From contig JAFIEV010000044.1 in the NCBI GenBank assembly GCA_020832305.1, positions 160,061 through 224,060 on the forward strand: 64,000 nucleotides of DNA, given 5' to 3'. Positions 9,901-18,157 of this stretch are shown here, piece by piece. How positions within the stretch are numbered: the first letter of the stretch is position 1; the number at the start of each line of letters is the position of its first letter. Origin of the DNA: Cyclobacteriaceae bacterium. Lineage in GTDB: Bacteria; Bacteroidota; Bacteroidia; Cytophagales; Cyclobacteriaceae. The notes below the pieces were generated by a model. It saw nothing but the letters and a program-made list of their open reading frames with translations, did not search any database and had not been told where the DNA came from. Both the position numbers and the translations under genes were made by a program.

Positions 9901-10012
9901 CATTCTCACATTATATGTTATACCTTCGTTGTACACATATCTCACTTCCAAGGAGCAAAAAATTGATGAATCTCTTTTTGAAGAGGAAGAAAAAGAAATT
10001 GAATATGCCTAA
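6911..10012 (+). CDS. RND family efflux permease (HAE1/AcrB type)
   Basis: Proton-driven inner-membrane pump of the resistance-nodulation-division superfamily. 1033 residues, the normal length. Twelve membrane segments are expected in the usual 1+5+1+5 plan. The first is at 10-30 (PVLTIVMSITIVLFGVIGF), and the proton-relay aspartate pair in TM4 is present (GIVVDDAIVVMENIYAKIE, D403-D404). The second half repeats this plan (GIVTKNGILIVEFANQKKL). The large periplasmic loops start with REYPSVDPPIVTVTTNYQGA, as in HAE1 pumps of drugs, detergents or lipophilic compounds rather than metal (CusA) pumps. Its 3' end overlaps the TolC-like gene by 8 bases, so translation is likely coupled. Confidence 0.96.
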   Translation: MAKNLSSICIERPVLTIVMSITIVLFGVIGFTFLGVREYPSVDPPIVTVTTNYQGANADIIESQITEPLEESINSVEGIRTLSSVSSDGRSNITVEFVLGRDMEAAANDVRDKVSVAVRNLPPDADPPIVNKSDADAEYIFSLTVQSNKRSLLELTELGNNLFKERLQTIEGISNIRIWGEKKYAMRLMINPQKLIAYGLTPLDVRNALLSENVELPSGRIEGYNTELTIRTFGRLTTEDEFNNLIIAERDGILVRLRDIGRARLSPENERSILRGNHGIPMIGLAIQPQPGANYIEIVDEIEERVEQLKTELPEDIILGVALDTTKNIRKAITEVQETILIAFILVLLVIYFFLRSWRTTLIPIVAIPISLIGSFFVMYAAGFSINILTLLGIVLSVGIVVDDAIVVMENIYAKIERGMHPIRAAHLGTKEIIFAVISTTVTLVAVFMPIVFLQGFTGRLFREFGIVVAGSVIISSFVSLTLTPMMSSRILKRKEKHARFFEYTEKILKKAIDGYSQSLVRFMPYRWFALVIMAVSAGIILYFGSKLQSELAPLEDKGRLRLFATAPEGTSYELMDDYIQGLIELTDTMPERESILSVTSPGFGSSVSVNSGFVRVTLVPADEREKSQQQLAIELTARLRDHNYARAIVSQEETIAASRGGGLPVQFVVQATNFEKLSEFLPTFLQKAQDDPAFSIVDLNLKFNKPEMQVEIDRNKAREMGISVRDIAETLQLLFSGQRFGYYIQDGKQYQVIGEAERENRNEPLDLRSVAVRNRTGEIVLLDNLVKLSYRTSPPQLYRYNRYVSATVSAVPAPGLTVGDGIAAMRKIGDEVLDDSFVTSLAGPSKDFEESSNSLLFAFILALVLVYLTLAAQFESFRDPLTIMFTVPLAIAGAVLAMYLFGHTLNIFSQIGIIVLIGIVTKNGILIVEFANQKKLDGMDIKQAAIESATQRFRPIVMTSFATILGALPIALALGGASTSRIPMGVVIIGGLVFSLILTLYVIPSLYTYLTSKEQKIDESLFEEEEKEIEYA

Positions 10013-11318
10013 ATACCTGAGTATTATTTTTTTGCTTTTCATAGCAAATGATATCCTGGCACAAGAAAAACTAAGTCTTGAAACCGCAGTCATTGAGACG
10101 CTGGATAAGAATTTTTCTATAGTAATCGCCAGAAAAAGTGAACAGATCGCCGTCAATAACAACGATCTTGGCAATGCCGGATTTTTGCCTACCGCTAATT
10201 TAGAAAGCACCTATACACGCTCCCAAACAGATACTGAGCAGCAATTTTTCGATGGGAGAGAATTTAATGTACCCGGAGCCCGATCCCAGGTATTTAATAC
10301 CAACGCCAGGCTCGACTGGGTGCTTTTTGATGGCTTTAGAATGTTTGCCGCCAAAGAAAGACTGGGTTACATGGAAGATCTGGGAAAAACCCAAACCCAG
10401 ATTGTGATGGAAAACGTTTTGGTGGAACTCGTCAGCACCTACTATCAGTTGATTACACAACAGGAGTTATTGCAGGTGTATAAAGATGCACTGGAAGTTT
10501 CGCAATCGAGAAGAGACCTTATTCAAAAAAGATTTGAACTTGGGGCTGGCAACCGAATTGATCTGTTGCAGACTATGGTCAATGTTAACGCAGATTCTTC
10601 TCAATATATCATGCAGCAAAATACGGTAAGGAGACTGCGTACCCTGGTGAATCAATTTATGAACCGCGATATTAAAACCAATTTTGAAGCTTCTGACGAA
10701 ATTCAGCTGAATAAAAGTCTGATATATGAAGAATTGCTGGAGGATGCACTGCTCCAAAACCGCACCATGACCGAAGCCCGGCTCAATCTTAAAGTAAATG
10801 AAACAAGCATTGATGAAATCAAATCCCGCTACTGGCCCCAACTCAATTTTTTTGCCGGATTAAGCTATAATCAACTTGAAAATGAAGCCGGATTTATTCA
10901 GTCTTCCCGTAATCAGGGATTCAACTACGGGTTAAATATGCGCCTGAACCTGTTTAATGGCTTTAACGACCGCAGGGAAATCCAAAACCAGAAAATCCTC
11001 AAAGAAACTTCTGAAAATATGGTCAAGGATATTCAACTCAGGCTTACCACTAATTTATACAATGCCTATAACGATTATCAAACAGCCATTACCATCGCAG
11101 AATTTGAAGAAAAAAATCTGCAAATTGCTACGCAAAACCTCGACATCGCCATGGAACAGTTCAACCTGGCAGTGATTAATGAAGTGACTTTCAGGGAAAT
11201 TCAACAAAATGCTGTAGAAGTAGCCAATCGATTGCTGCAGGCCCGGTTTGACGTAAAACTCACCGAATTGGAGCTAATGCAACTCAGTGGCGGACTTATC
11301 AGAAATGCCGGCTACTGA
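10005..11318 (+). CDS. TolC-like outer-membrane efflux channel
   Basis: Outer-membrane exit duct for the pump encoded just upstream. 437 residues from the ATG at 10005, which overlaps the pump's stop by 8 bases and gives a clean signal peptide (MPKYLSIIFLLFIANDILAQ). An in-frame ATG at 9966 adding MNLFLKRKKKKLN is possible but less likely. The two outer-membrane efflux repeats show as long alpha-helical stretches with the typical LESTYTRSQTD, RLDWVLFDGFRMFAAKERLG and NMRLNLFNGFNDRREIQNQK beta-strand and turn segments and an internal duplication. The last gene of the operon; a 194-base gap without a clear terminator follows. Confidence 0.94.
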   Translation: MPKYLSIIFLLFIANDILAQEKLSLETAVIETLDKNFSIVIARKSEQIAVNNNDLGNAGFLPTANLESTYTRSQTDTEQQFFDGREFNVPGARSQVFNTNARLDWVLFDGFRMFAAKERLGYMEDLGKTQTQIVMENVLVELVSTYYQLITQQELLQVYKDALEVSQSRRDLIQKRFELGAGNRIDLLQTMVNVNADSSQYIMQQNTVRRLRTLVNQFMNRDIKTNFEASDEIQLNKSLIYEELLEDALLQNRTMTEARLNLKVNETSIDEIKSRYWPQLNFFAGLSYNQLENEAGFIQSSRNQGFNYGLNMRLNLFNGFNDRREIQNQKILKETSENMVKDIQLRLTTNLYNAYNDYQTAITIAEFEEKNLQIATQNLDIAMEQFNLAVINEVTFREIQQNAVEVANRLLQARFDVKLTELELMQLSGGLIRNAGY

Positions 11319-11512
11319 GTAACCCAAATTTACTGAATGAACAAGGTTTTACCTATTCTCCGGTTTTTAGCTGTTTTAGCCTTAAAAAATACCTCTATTC
11401 CAAATCTAAGGTACATAGTACTCCAATATACAAATCAAGTATTTACATAAGGCATTCAGATACAAAATCAAATACTGCCTTTTCAGTTACATAAAGGTAA
11501 TCTCATACTCAG

Positions 11513-12508
11513 GTGAAAACAGAGATTTGGAAAAAAATAAAAGTACTGGTGGCCGGGTGCGGATCCATCGGTAAAAGGCATGCACGTATATTGCAGGAAA
11601 TTGGCCTTGAACAAATATGGATCTATGACACAAATCCTTCAGAAGCCGAGGCTACAGCCGCTGCTGTAAATGGCCTTAATGTGGCAGAATCATATCAACA
11701 GGGCCTGGAAATATGTGACGCCGTTTTTATAACAACCCCTACCCGCCTTCATATACCCATGGCCATCGAGGCTCTGCAGCAAAATTGCCATGTTTTTATA
11801 GAAAAACCCGTTTCTGACAGCTCCAATGGCATAGATGATCTGAATAGCCTTACCAGAAAAGTGAATAAAAAGGTAATGGTGGGTCTGTGCATGCGTTACC
11901 ATGAGGGCATCAGAAAGACCCGGGCAATGCTTAATGAAGGAAAAATAGGAAGATTGATTTCCATCCGTTCGCTGGTAGGAGAACATTTTCCGTTAGTACA
12001 TCCCAATTACAAAAACATGTACTACGCAAAATATTCAGGCGCCTTTGAAATCATGCACGATCTTGATATCGCGCTGTGGATGGCAAATCAGGAAGTGAAA
12101 AGTGTGTACTCCATTCATGGCAGCTACAGCGATATTGAAATTGAGGCCCCCGACCATGTTGAAATGCTGATCGGGTTTGAAGATCGTTGTACCGCTACAG
12201 TACATCTTGACTTCTATCAATTCCCCAGGCGCCGCAACATAGAACTGATAGGAACAAAAGGGGTAATTATTACAGATTTTACAGCCTGGGATCATTATTC
12301 CATTTCTGTATTTACACAGGATGACCAGCATTGGGAAATACACAAGGGATACACCCAACGTGATGATATGTTTAAAGAGGAAGACAGGGAATTTCTTGAA
12401 GCGATTGCTTTTGACCACCAAATCAATTGCACCACAGAGGAAGCCTGTCGCTCCCTCCGGGTAATTGAGGCTGCCCAAAAAGGCATACAGTACCCGGGAA
12501 GCATGTGA
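11513..12508 (+). CDS. Cytoplasmic Gfo/Idh/MocA family oxidoreductase
   Basis: NAD(P)-dependent dehydrogenase acting on a sugar or sugar acid. 331 residues with a GTG start; no ATG upstream fits. The Rossmann motif is right at the start (VLVAGCGSIGKRHARILQEI), followed by VFIEKPVSD with the catalytic EKP lysine, then MVGLCMRYHEGIRKTRAML and the HDLDIALWMA segment of the substrate domain. There is no export signal, unlike the other two family members in this window. The body resembles the subgroup found in nonulosonic-acid and sialic-acid related clusters. The next genes are an SDR and a Kelch-mutarotase/symporter fusion, so it probably oxidises a sugar taken up by that symporter. Confidence 0.88.
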   Translation: MKTEIWKKIKVLVAGCGSIGKRHARILQEIGLEQIWIYDTNPSEAEATAAAVNGLNVAESYQQGLEICDAVFITTPTRLHIPMAIEALQQNCHVFIEKPVSDSSNGIDDLNSLTRKVNKKVMVGLCMRYHEGIRKTRAMLNEGKIGRLISIRSLVGEHFPLVHPNYKNMYYAKYSGAFEIMHDLDIALWMANQEVKSVYSIHGSYSDIEIEAPDHVEMLIGFEDRCTATVHLDFYQFPRRRNIELIGTKGVIITDFTAWDHYSISVFTQDDQHWEIHKGYTQRDDMFKEEDREFLEAIAFDHQINCTTEEACRSLRVIEAAQKGIQYPGSM

Positions 12509-12556
12509 TATATTTTCTGTCTTAAATTGGGCAAATAATTCATTTCAAAAAAAGCA

Positions 12557-13357
12557 ATGGACGAAAAAATTTGGAATCTTAGCGGAAAAGTGGCCATTAT
12601 AACCGGCGGAGCAAGAGGATTGGGATATGATATGGCTTGTGCCCTTGCTTCAGCAGGATGTAACCTTATCCTTACCTCACGTTTTAAAAACAGCCTTGAA
12701 GAACCCGTTCAACATTTAAAAACAAAGTACAAGGTTGAAGTGATGGGCCTGGAATTAGACCATCGCCATTTTAACCAGGTATCTGAAATGGCAGAAAAAT
12801 CGCTGGCATTTATGGGCAGGATCGATATCCTCATCAACAATGCCGGTGGTGGTTCCGGAACTGGTGAAAGTGATTTTTTTCTTCGCTCACCAGAAGAAAT
12901 GGCCGAAATGGTAAGCAATAATCTGCTGGGCGCCATGTACTGCTGCCGCGAAATTGGTAAAATAATGAGCAAACAAAATTCCGGCAAAATCATAAACATT
13001 GCATCCATAGCAGGTATGGTAGGAAGAGACCGCTCCATGTATCGAAAAAACAAGAAAACCGAACAAACCATTGACTATGCTGCCGCCAAAGCCGGAATTA
13101 TTGGCATGACCCGCGACCTTGCAGCCTATCTCGCCCCCTATGACATTTGTGTAAACAGCATATCACCAGGTGGCTTTTACAGTAAAAACCTGCCTGATGG
13201 TTTTGTTGCAGACTACAACAAAGCGACTGCCCTGGGCCGAATGGGGGAATATGGCCGCGACATTAAAGGAATAATTCTTTTTTTATCTTCCCCTGCCTCA
13301 GACTATATTACAGGACAAAACCTTGTTGTAGATGGTGGCTTCACCATATGGAAGTAA
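12557..13357 (+). CDS. Short-chain dehydrogenase/reductase
   Basis: NAD(P)-dependent SDR, 266 residues. The cofactor motif TGGARGLG is at 17-24, the NNAG motif follows (ILINNAGGGSG), and the catalytic Ser (IASIAGMVGRD) and Tyr-x3-Lys (DYAAAKAG) are in place, as is the C-terminal ASDYITGQNLVVDGG. It sits 48 bases after the Gfo/Idh gene and overlaps the symporter fusion by 10 bases, so the three form one operon. It probably catalyses an oxidation or epimerising step on the sugar imported by the downstream transporter; the substrate is not identifiable from sequence alone. Confidence 0.9.
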   Translation: MDEKIWNLSGKVAIITGGARGLGYDMACALASAGCNLILTSRFKNSLEEPVQHLKTKYKVEVMGLELDHRHFNQVSEMAEKSLAFMGRIDILINNAGGGSGTGESDFFLRSPEEMAEMVSNNLLGAMYCCREIGKIMSKQNSGKIINIASIAGMVGRDRSMYRKNKKTEQTIDYAAAKAGIIGMTRDLAAYLAPYDICVNSISPGGFYSKNLPDGFVADYNKATALGRMGEYGRDIKGIILFLSSPASDYITGQNLVVDGGFTIWK

Positions 13358-16038
13358 ACGCTATTATGTTACAGGTTAATACTCCCTTATATACTATCGT
13401 ACATCTTTGGATTGGGCTTTTTATTTGGCTGCTCCCATTGCAGGCAGATGCAAACTCAAAAGGTGCCATTAATCAAATCAGACAGGAAGTAATTTTAAAC
13501 CTTTCCGACGAAGCCACTATCATTGGGAATGAAGGTCTGGCTGGTATGTTTTGCGGAGTACACCAGCATACCCTCATATTGGCAGGAGGTACAGCTTTCC
13601 CCGATGGCAAGCCCTGGGAAAATGGGAAAAAGCATTTTTCTCAAAGTATCCTGTGCTATACGCGAACAAAAGATGGGAAATTGCAGAAATCATCATATTC
13701 TGCACAACTGCCCTTTGGCCTGGGTGAAGGCGCTTCAGCTTCCACACCACAAGGACTGGTATGTATTGGAGGACTCACAGAAAACGGACTGAGTGATCAG
13801 GTTTTCCTGCTCTCCATCATTTCAGATGGCATTACAATTGAACATTTGCCTTCGCTTCCGGCAGGAATCAAGCACAGCGCTGCCGTAAGCATAGGCTCGA
13901 AAGTGTACATGATCGGGGGAGAAACAGACCAGGGACCGGTAAAGCAATTTCTCATGTTAGACCTATCCAACCTTCAGGCAGGATGGCAGTCACTTCCCGA
14001 TTTTCCTGAGCCTGTATCTGCTGCCGCGGCAGCAGTACAAATGGATGGAGAAGGATTAAGTATTTACGTCTTTGGAGGAAGGGCGCTTTTACAAGGTCAC
14101 ACTAAAACAACCTTTTACTCCTACAATTATCGGTTTTCATTCAAATCCTCCTCATGGCATGCCAAAAAGAACATAGCCAGCGCAGGAAATGCCAGCTTTT
14201 CCCTGGCAGCTGCCAATGCCTCAGCACTGGGAGCCAGCCACATAATTATTACTGGCGGTGATCCCGGACACACCTATAATCAGGTAGAGAAAGCCATCCA
14301 CGATATGCAGGGCCTGATGCCAGGTGCACGGCAAAAGAGAGATTCTCTCTGGCAAAGTCATCCAGGATTTAATGAAAAAATTCTGGTATATAATACCATA
14401 ACCGACAGTTGGTTTGAAGCCGGAGCCTGGCGGGGCATACCGGTTGCCGTAGCTCCCGCCATAGTATGGAATGGTCAAATTATAGTTGCCGCCGGTGAAA
14501 TACGACCCGGCATAAGAAATCCTGAAATTCATCAGATTATTTTTACTACAGAGCCGCTTTTTGGCTGGGTAAACTATATGGTATTAATCTTGTATTTTGT
14601 TGCCATGCTGATGCTGGGCTTTTTCTTCATGAAGAAAGGAGGTGATACCGATCAGTTTTTTAAGGCAGGAGGTAAAATCCCCTGGTGGGCAGCCGGAATC
14701 AGTATTTTTGCCACTACCCTGAGCGCCATTACCTTTATTGCCATCCCTGCCAAATCATATGCTACCGACTGGCGTATGTTTATTTTCAATATGACCATAA
14801 TAATGATGGTGCCTTTTGTGGTGCGGTTTTTTCTTCCCTTTTTCAGACGTTATAATTTTGACACGGCGTATCACTACCTGGGCCTGCGCTTTAACAGCAT
14901 TGTGCGTTGGATTGCTGCAACGCTGTTTGTATTATTTATGATCACCCGCATTGCCATAGTACTGTTTTTGCCTTCCCTGGCACTGAATGCCGTAACGGGT
15001 TTCAGCATATTCTGGGCAATAGTAATAATGGGATTGGTAACCATTATCTATTGTACCAGCGGCGGCATTGAAGCGGTAATCTGGGGAGATGTTATTCAGG
15101 GCTTTATTCTTCTTTTTGGTGCAATTACAGCTTTGTTTTTTCTGATTTACGGTACAGAAGGTGGCATGGAAGGATTTATTGCCATTGCAAAGGACAATCA
15201 AAAATTCAGAACATTAGACTTTTCTTTCGATTTGTCTCAGCCAGTATTATGGGTGGTACTGATTGGAGGTCTTGCGAACAGCATGATTTCATATACCAGT
15301 GATCAAAGTGTGGTACAAAGGTATATGACCACAAAAAATGAAAAAGAAACGGCAAGAAGTATCTGGCTAAACGGATATTTAAGTATACCCGTAGCTTTGA
15401 TTTTTTTCACCCTGGGCACCGCATTGTTTTCCTTTTATTACTCCAATGCAGAAAGATTATCCGTAACCAACCCTAATATAGATTCTGTTTTCCCACAGTT
15501 TATCGTTTCTCAAATGCCTGCAGGTATTTCAGGACTCTTAATTTCAGCCATATTTGCCGCCGCGATGTCTACCTTGTCATCAAATATCAATTCGGTGGCA
15601 GCAGTGATTACTTCCGATTTGTTTGGAACCTTGACCAATCAACAAAGTCAGGGACGCAAAATGCAGGTGGCCAGGTGGTCGGGCATACTAACCGGTCTGT
15701 CTGGCATAGCAATGGCTGTTATGCTTGCCAATTGGAACATCGCTTCACTCTGGGATCAATTTAATACCTTTTTGGGTTTACTCACAGGGAGCTTATGTGC
15801 ACTGTTTATAATGGGAATTTTCTTTGACCGTATTTCCGGAACTGCAGCAATTGGAGGCACCTTTATTGGCTTGGTTTTTCTATTGTTAATCAGGCAATAT
15901 ACTTCCCTTTCTTTTCTGCTATTTGGCTTTTTCGGTATCTGTCTGAGTATTTCCTCAGCATTATTATTAAGTATTCTCTTTCCCCAAAAAGATGACAAAA
16001 CAGGTTACACCTGGAAGACCCGAAAACCAGTAAAATAG
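13348..16038 (+). CDS. Kelch-type mutarotase fused to sodium:solute symporter
   Basis: One 896-residue polypeptide joins an extracytoplasmic Kelch beta-propeller to a sodium-coupled symporter. After a signal/anchor segment (about 12-36) the propeller (about 50-405) shows Kelch motifs with paired glycines (LILAGGTAFPDG, VCIGGLTENGL, VYMIGGETDQG, IYVFGGRALLQG, IIITGGDPGHT, IIVAAGEIRPG). It matches the cyclically permuted relatives of the sialic-acid mutarotase NanM/YjhT. From about 407 the SSS-family domain runs to the end with about 13 membrane segments (WWAAGISIFATTLSAITFIA, YTSDQSVVQRYMTTKN, FAAAMSTLSSNINSVAAVIT). It could set the anomeric form of a sugar acid and pass it to the transporter. 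Start at 13348 overlaps the SDR; an ATG at 13366 is an alternative. Confidence 0.9.
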   Translation: MEVNAIMLQVNTPLYTIVHLWIGLFIWLLPLQADANSKGAINQIRQEVILNLSDEATIIGNEGLAGMFCGVHQHTLILAGGTAFPDGKPWENGKKHFSQSILCYTRTKDGKLQKSSYSAQLPFGLGEGASASTPQGLVCIGGLTENGLSDQVFLLSIISDGITIEHLPSLPAGIKHSAAVSIGSKVYMIGGETDQGPVKQFLMLDLSNLQAGWQSLPDFPEPVSAAAAAVQMDGEGLSIYVFGGRALLQGHTKTTFYSYNYRFSFKSSSWHAKKNIASAGNASFSLAAANASALGASHIIITGGDPGHTYNQVEKAIHDMQGLMPGARQKRDSLWQSHPGFNEKILVYNTITDSWFEAGAWRGIPVAVAPAIVWNGQIIVAAGEIRPGIRNPEIHQIIFTTEPLFGWVNYMVLILYFVAMLMLGFFFMKKGGDTDQFFKAGGKIPWWAAGISIFATTLSAITFIAIPAKSYATDWRMFIFNMTIIMMVPFVVRFFLPFFRRYNFDTAYHYLGLRFNSIVRWIAATLFVLFMITRIAIVLFLPSLALNAVTGFSIFWAIVIMGLVTIIYCTSGGIEAVIWGDVIQGFILLFGAITALFFLIYGTEGGMEGFIAIAKDNQKFRTLDFSFDLSQPVLWVVLIGGLANSMISYTSDQSVVQRYMTTKNEKETARSIWLNGYLSIPVALIFFTLGTALFSFYYSNAERLSVTNPNIDSVFPQFIVSQMPAGISGLLISAIFAAAMSTLSSNINSVAAVITSDLFGTLTNQQSQGRKMQVARWSGILTGLSGIAMAVMLANWNIASLWDQFNTFLGLLTGSLCALFIMGIFFDRISGTAAIGGTFIGLVFLLLIRQYTSLSFLLFGFFGICLSISSALLLSILFPQKDDKTGYTWKTRKPVK

Positions 16039-16478
16039 TAAATGGCCAAATGCCAACCTTATCCTTTTAGCATTTTTGATGGCCATAATAAGATCAAATG
16101 CCTGCAATAGCTTAATAAGATCTTTCCAGGAGCTGGTAATGTATCAGAAAATAATTGCTGTACTAATGGCAAACAAAGAATACCTGACATACTTTCTGGT
16201 GCATACGAAAGCCTGAAATTCATTACATAAATTAGCACTTTGTAATAAAGCCTCTTTTTGACTATTCAAGTGTTTTACGCTCAAATTACGCTTCATTTAA
16301 TTTAAAAGATCGCATTGTAAAGGCAAATACCCTTCTGAGAACCTCCCTGGTAAATGATATTGTCTGTATAATATTACATGGCATTTTCCCTTCCCGCATA
16401 AAAAAATTATGACATTTTATATAATAAATATAATTTAGCATACAAGAAATAAGATTATACCCATAAAAAAGGTTGAAA
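16039..16478. other. 440-bp intergenic region
   Basis: AT-rich gap between the symporter and the lipoprotein gene. No gene, RNA, clear intrinsic terminator or strong repeat was seen. A promoter for the following envelope trio must lie here, but no exact TAnnTTTG box stands out (ATAATTTAGC near 16431-16440 is the nearest). Confidence 0.5.
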
Positions 16479-18092
16479 ATGAAAAAATTGTATAAAAAAA
16501 TTCTTAGCTATACATGGATGGGACTGCTTCCGGTGATGATATGGATTTCATGTATAGATGCTGATGATTATGATTTTGACCGCTTGGCAGAGTTTAGATG
16601 GAGCCCCGAACTTGCAATTCCTATGATCTATGGGAAATTAACCATCGAAAACCTTCTTTCGACAAACGATATCGAATCACTGGAAACCGATGCAGCAGGA
16701 TTGTATTATCTGGTCTATGAAGATACACTGGAATCACGTACCATTGGAGATATTTTATCATTTAACAACATCTTTTTCAATGCTTCTTTTCCTGTAATTG
16801 CTGGAATCATTCCTCCTCTAACGATTGAAAATCTGGTACAAAGCCAGGGAATTCTGGAGTTTGATCAGGACCCTGAAGAAATAACCTACATGCAAGCTAA
16901 AGAAGGGGTTTTTAACTACTGGATGAGTACAACACTGAATCAGAAAGTAGATGTCACCATTCACTTTCCAGACATACTGGTCAATGGTGAGGAAATGAAA
17001 ATAGAGCAAAGCATAGGGGGCAGTAATCCCAATACGAGTGGCACGATTGACCTTAGTGAAACGCATTTTGATCTTACCAATACTCCAAAAGGACACAACC
17101 AATTCAGGTATTACATAAATGCTGAATTAGAAAATGGAAACAATCCGCTTATCATTCAGGTCGGCGAATTAATTTCAGTTTCCATGAGTTTTGCAGGAAT
17201 TGAATATTTATATGCTGAAGGCTATCTGGGTGTACAAAGTCTGGATGTTGCCGAGGACATTGTTGAAGTCGGACCATACGGTGACTTTTTTGATGAGGCA
17301 GACATTCAACTCAACAATGCACAAATAAAACTTACCTTAATCAATGAATTTGGAGTACCGGTTTCAGCTGATTTTGAAAGATTACACGCTATGTTTGAGG
17401 GAGGAGAAATTCCATTGCTTACTACCCCTCCAAGCCCCCTTGTAATTGCTGCACCTTCAGTCAATGGACAAGTGGCGCTTACGCAGATTACGATTAATAA
17501 TGCTGCAGAAGCATTTAACAATAAAGCTGATAAAATTCAGTATAAGCTTACAGGTTTCAGTAATCCATCAGGGGAACGAATCAACAATTTCGTTGCTGCC
17601 GATCACAAAGTATCGGTAATACTCGATGCCAGGGTACCGCTTTTTGGGAGTGCCAACAATATTAATCTCAGTGATACACTTGAAATTGACCTCGACCTCG
17701 GGGAGGGGGATGTAGAAATTGAACGTGCCTTGATCTTTATAAACATCGACAATGGTTTTCCTTTACAAGGTGAATTGCAAATGTATTTTACCGATAGTAA
17801 TTATGTGGTACTAGATTCTGCTTTTACTTCTGTTTCACAAAAACAGCTGCCAGCCGCCCGCGTTGACAACAATGGCAATGTTACCCAGCCCGGTATTTAC
17901 AACGAAATGATTGAAATTAAAGATCAAAAACTTAGACGAGTTGAAAATGCAAGCCATATAATCATTAAATCGGCGCTGAGCACTACCCGTAATCCCGATG
18001 GCTCTTTTCCGCATGTAAAAATAAAATCGGATTATGGCTTAGAAGTCAATGCACGTTTACAGGCTAAAATAAAAGCAACCTTACGTCCGTAA
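16479..18092 (+). CDS. Conserved hypothetical surface lipoprotein
   Basis: I do not recognise a named family. 537 residues from the ATG at 16479 (a TTG lies two codons upstream). Lysine-rich n-region, hydrophobic core and a lipobox (MIWISC) show a lipoprotein. The mature part is acidic and rich in beta-strand-like alternation, with repeated immunoglobulin/LEA-like segments (ITINNAAEAFNNKADKIQYK, SVILDARVPLFGSANNINLS, LEIDLDLGEGDVEIERALIF). The opening FRWSPELAIPMIYGKLTIEN is the clearest landmark. It precedes a DUF5723 barrel and an OmpA-family protein on the same strand with short gaps, so it probably works with them at the outer membrane as a structural or adhesive part. Confidence 0.75.
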   Translation: MKKLYKKILSYTWMGLLPVMIWISCIDADDYDFDRLAEFRWSPELAIPMIYGKLTIENLLSTNDIESLETDAAGLYYLVYEDTLESRTIGDILSFNNIFFNASFPVIAGIIPPLTIENLVQSQGILEFDQDPEEITYMQAKEGVFNYWMSTTLNQKVDVTIHFPDILVNGEEMKIEQSIGGSNPNTSGTIDLSETHFDLTNTPKGHNQFRYYINAELENGNNPLIIQVGELISVSMSFAGIEYLYAEGYLGVQSLDVAEDIVEVGPYGDFFDEADIQLNNAQIKLTLINEFGVPVSADFERLHAMFEGGEIPLLTTPPSPLVIAAPSVNGQVALTQITINNAAEAFNNKADKIQYKLTGFSNPSGERINNFVAADHKVSVILDARVPLFGSANNINLSDTLEIDLDLGEGDVEIERALIFINIDNGFPLQGELQMYFTDSNYVVLDSAFTSVSQKQLPAARVDNNGNVTQPGIYNEMIEIKDQKLRRVENASHIIIKSALSTTRNPDGSFPHVKIKSDYGLEVNARLQAKIKATLRP

Positions 18093-18157
18093 TGTTTACA
18101 TAATTAAATATAATGCCTGTTATATTTACATTTTCATAACCTGGAAAATACATAGAA

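Noticed and set aside
9879..10004. Long N-terminal extension of the TolC-like protein
   Set aside because: It lies inside the pump gene and precedes a good signal peptide that starts at 10005.
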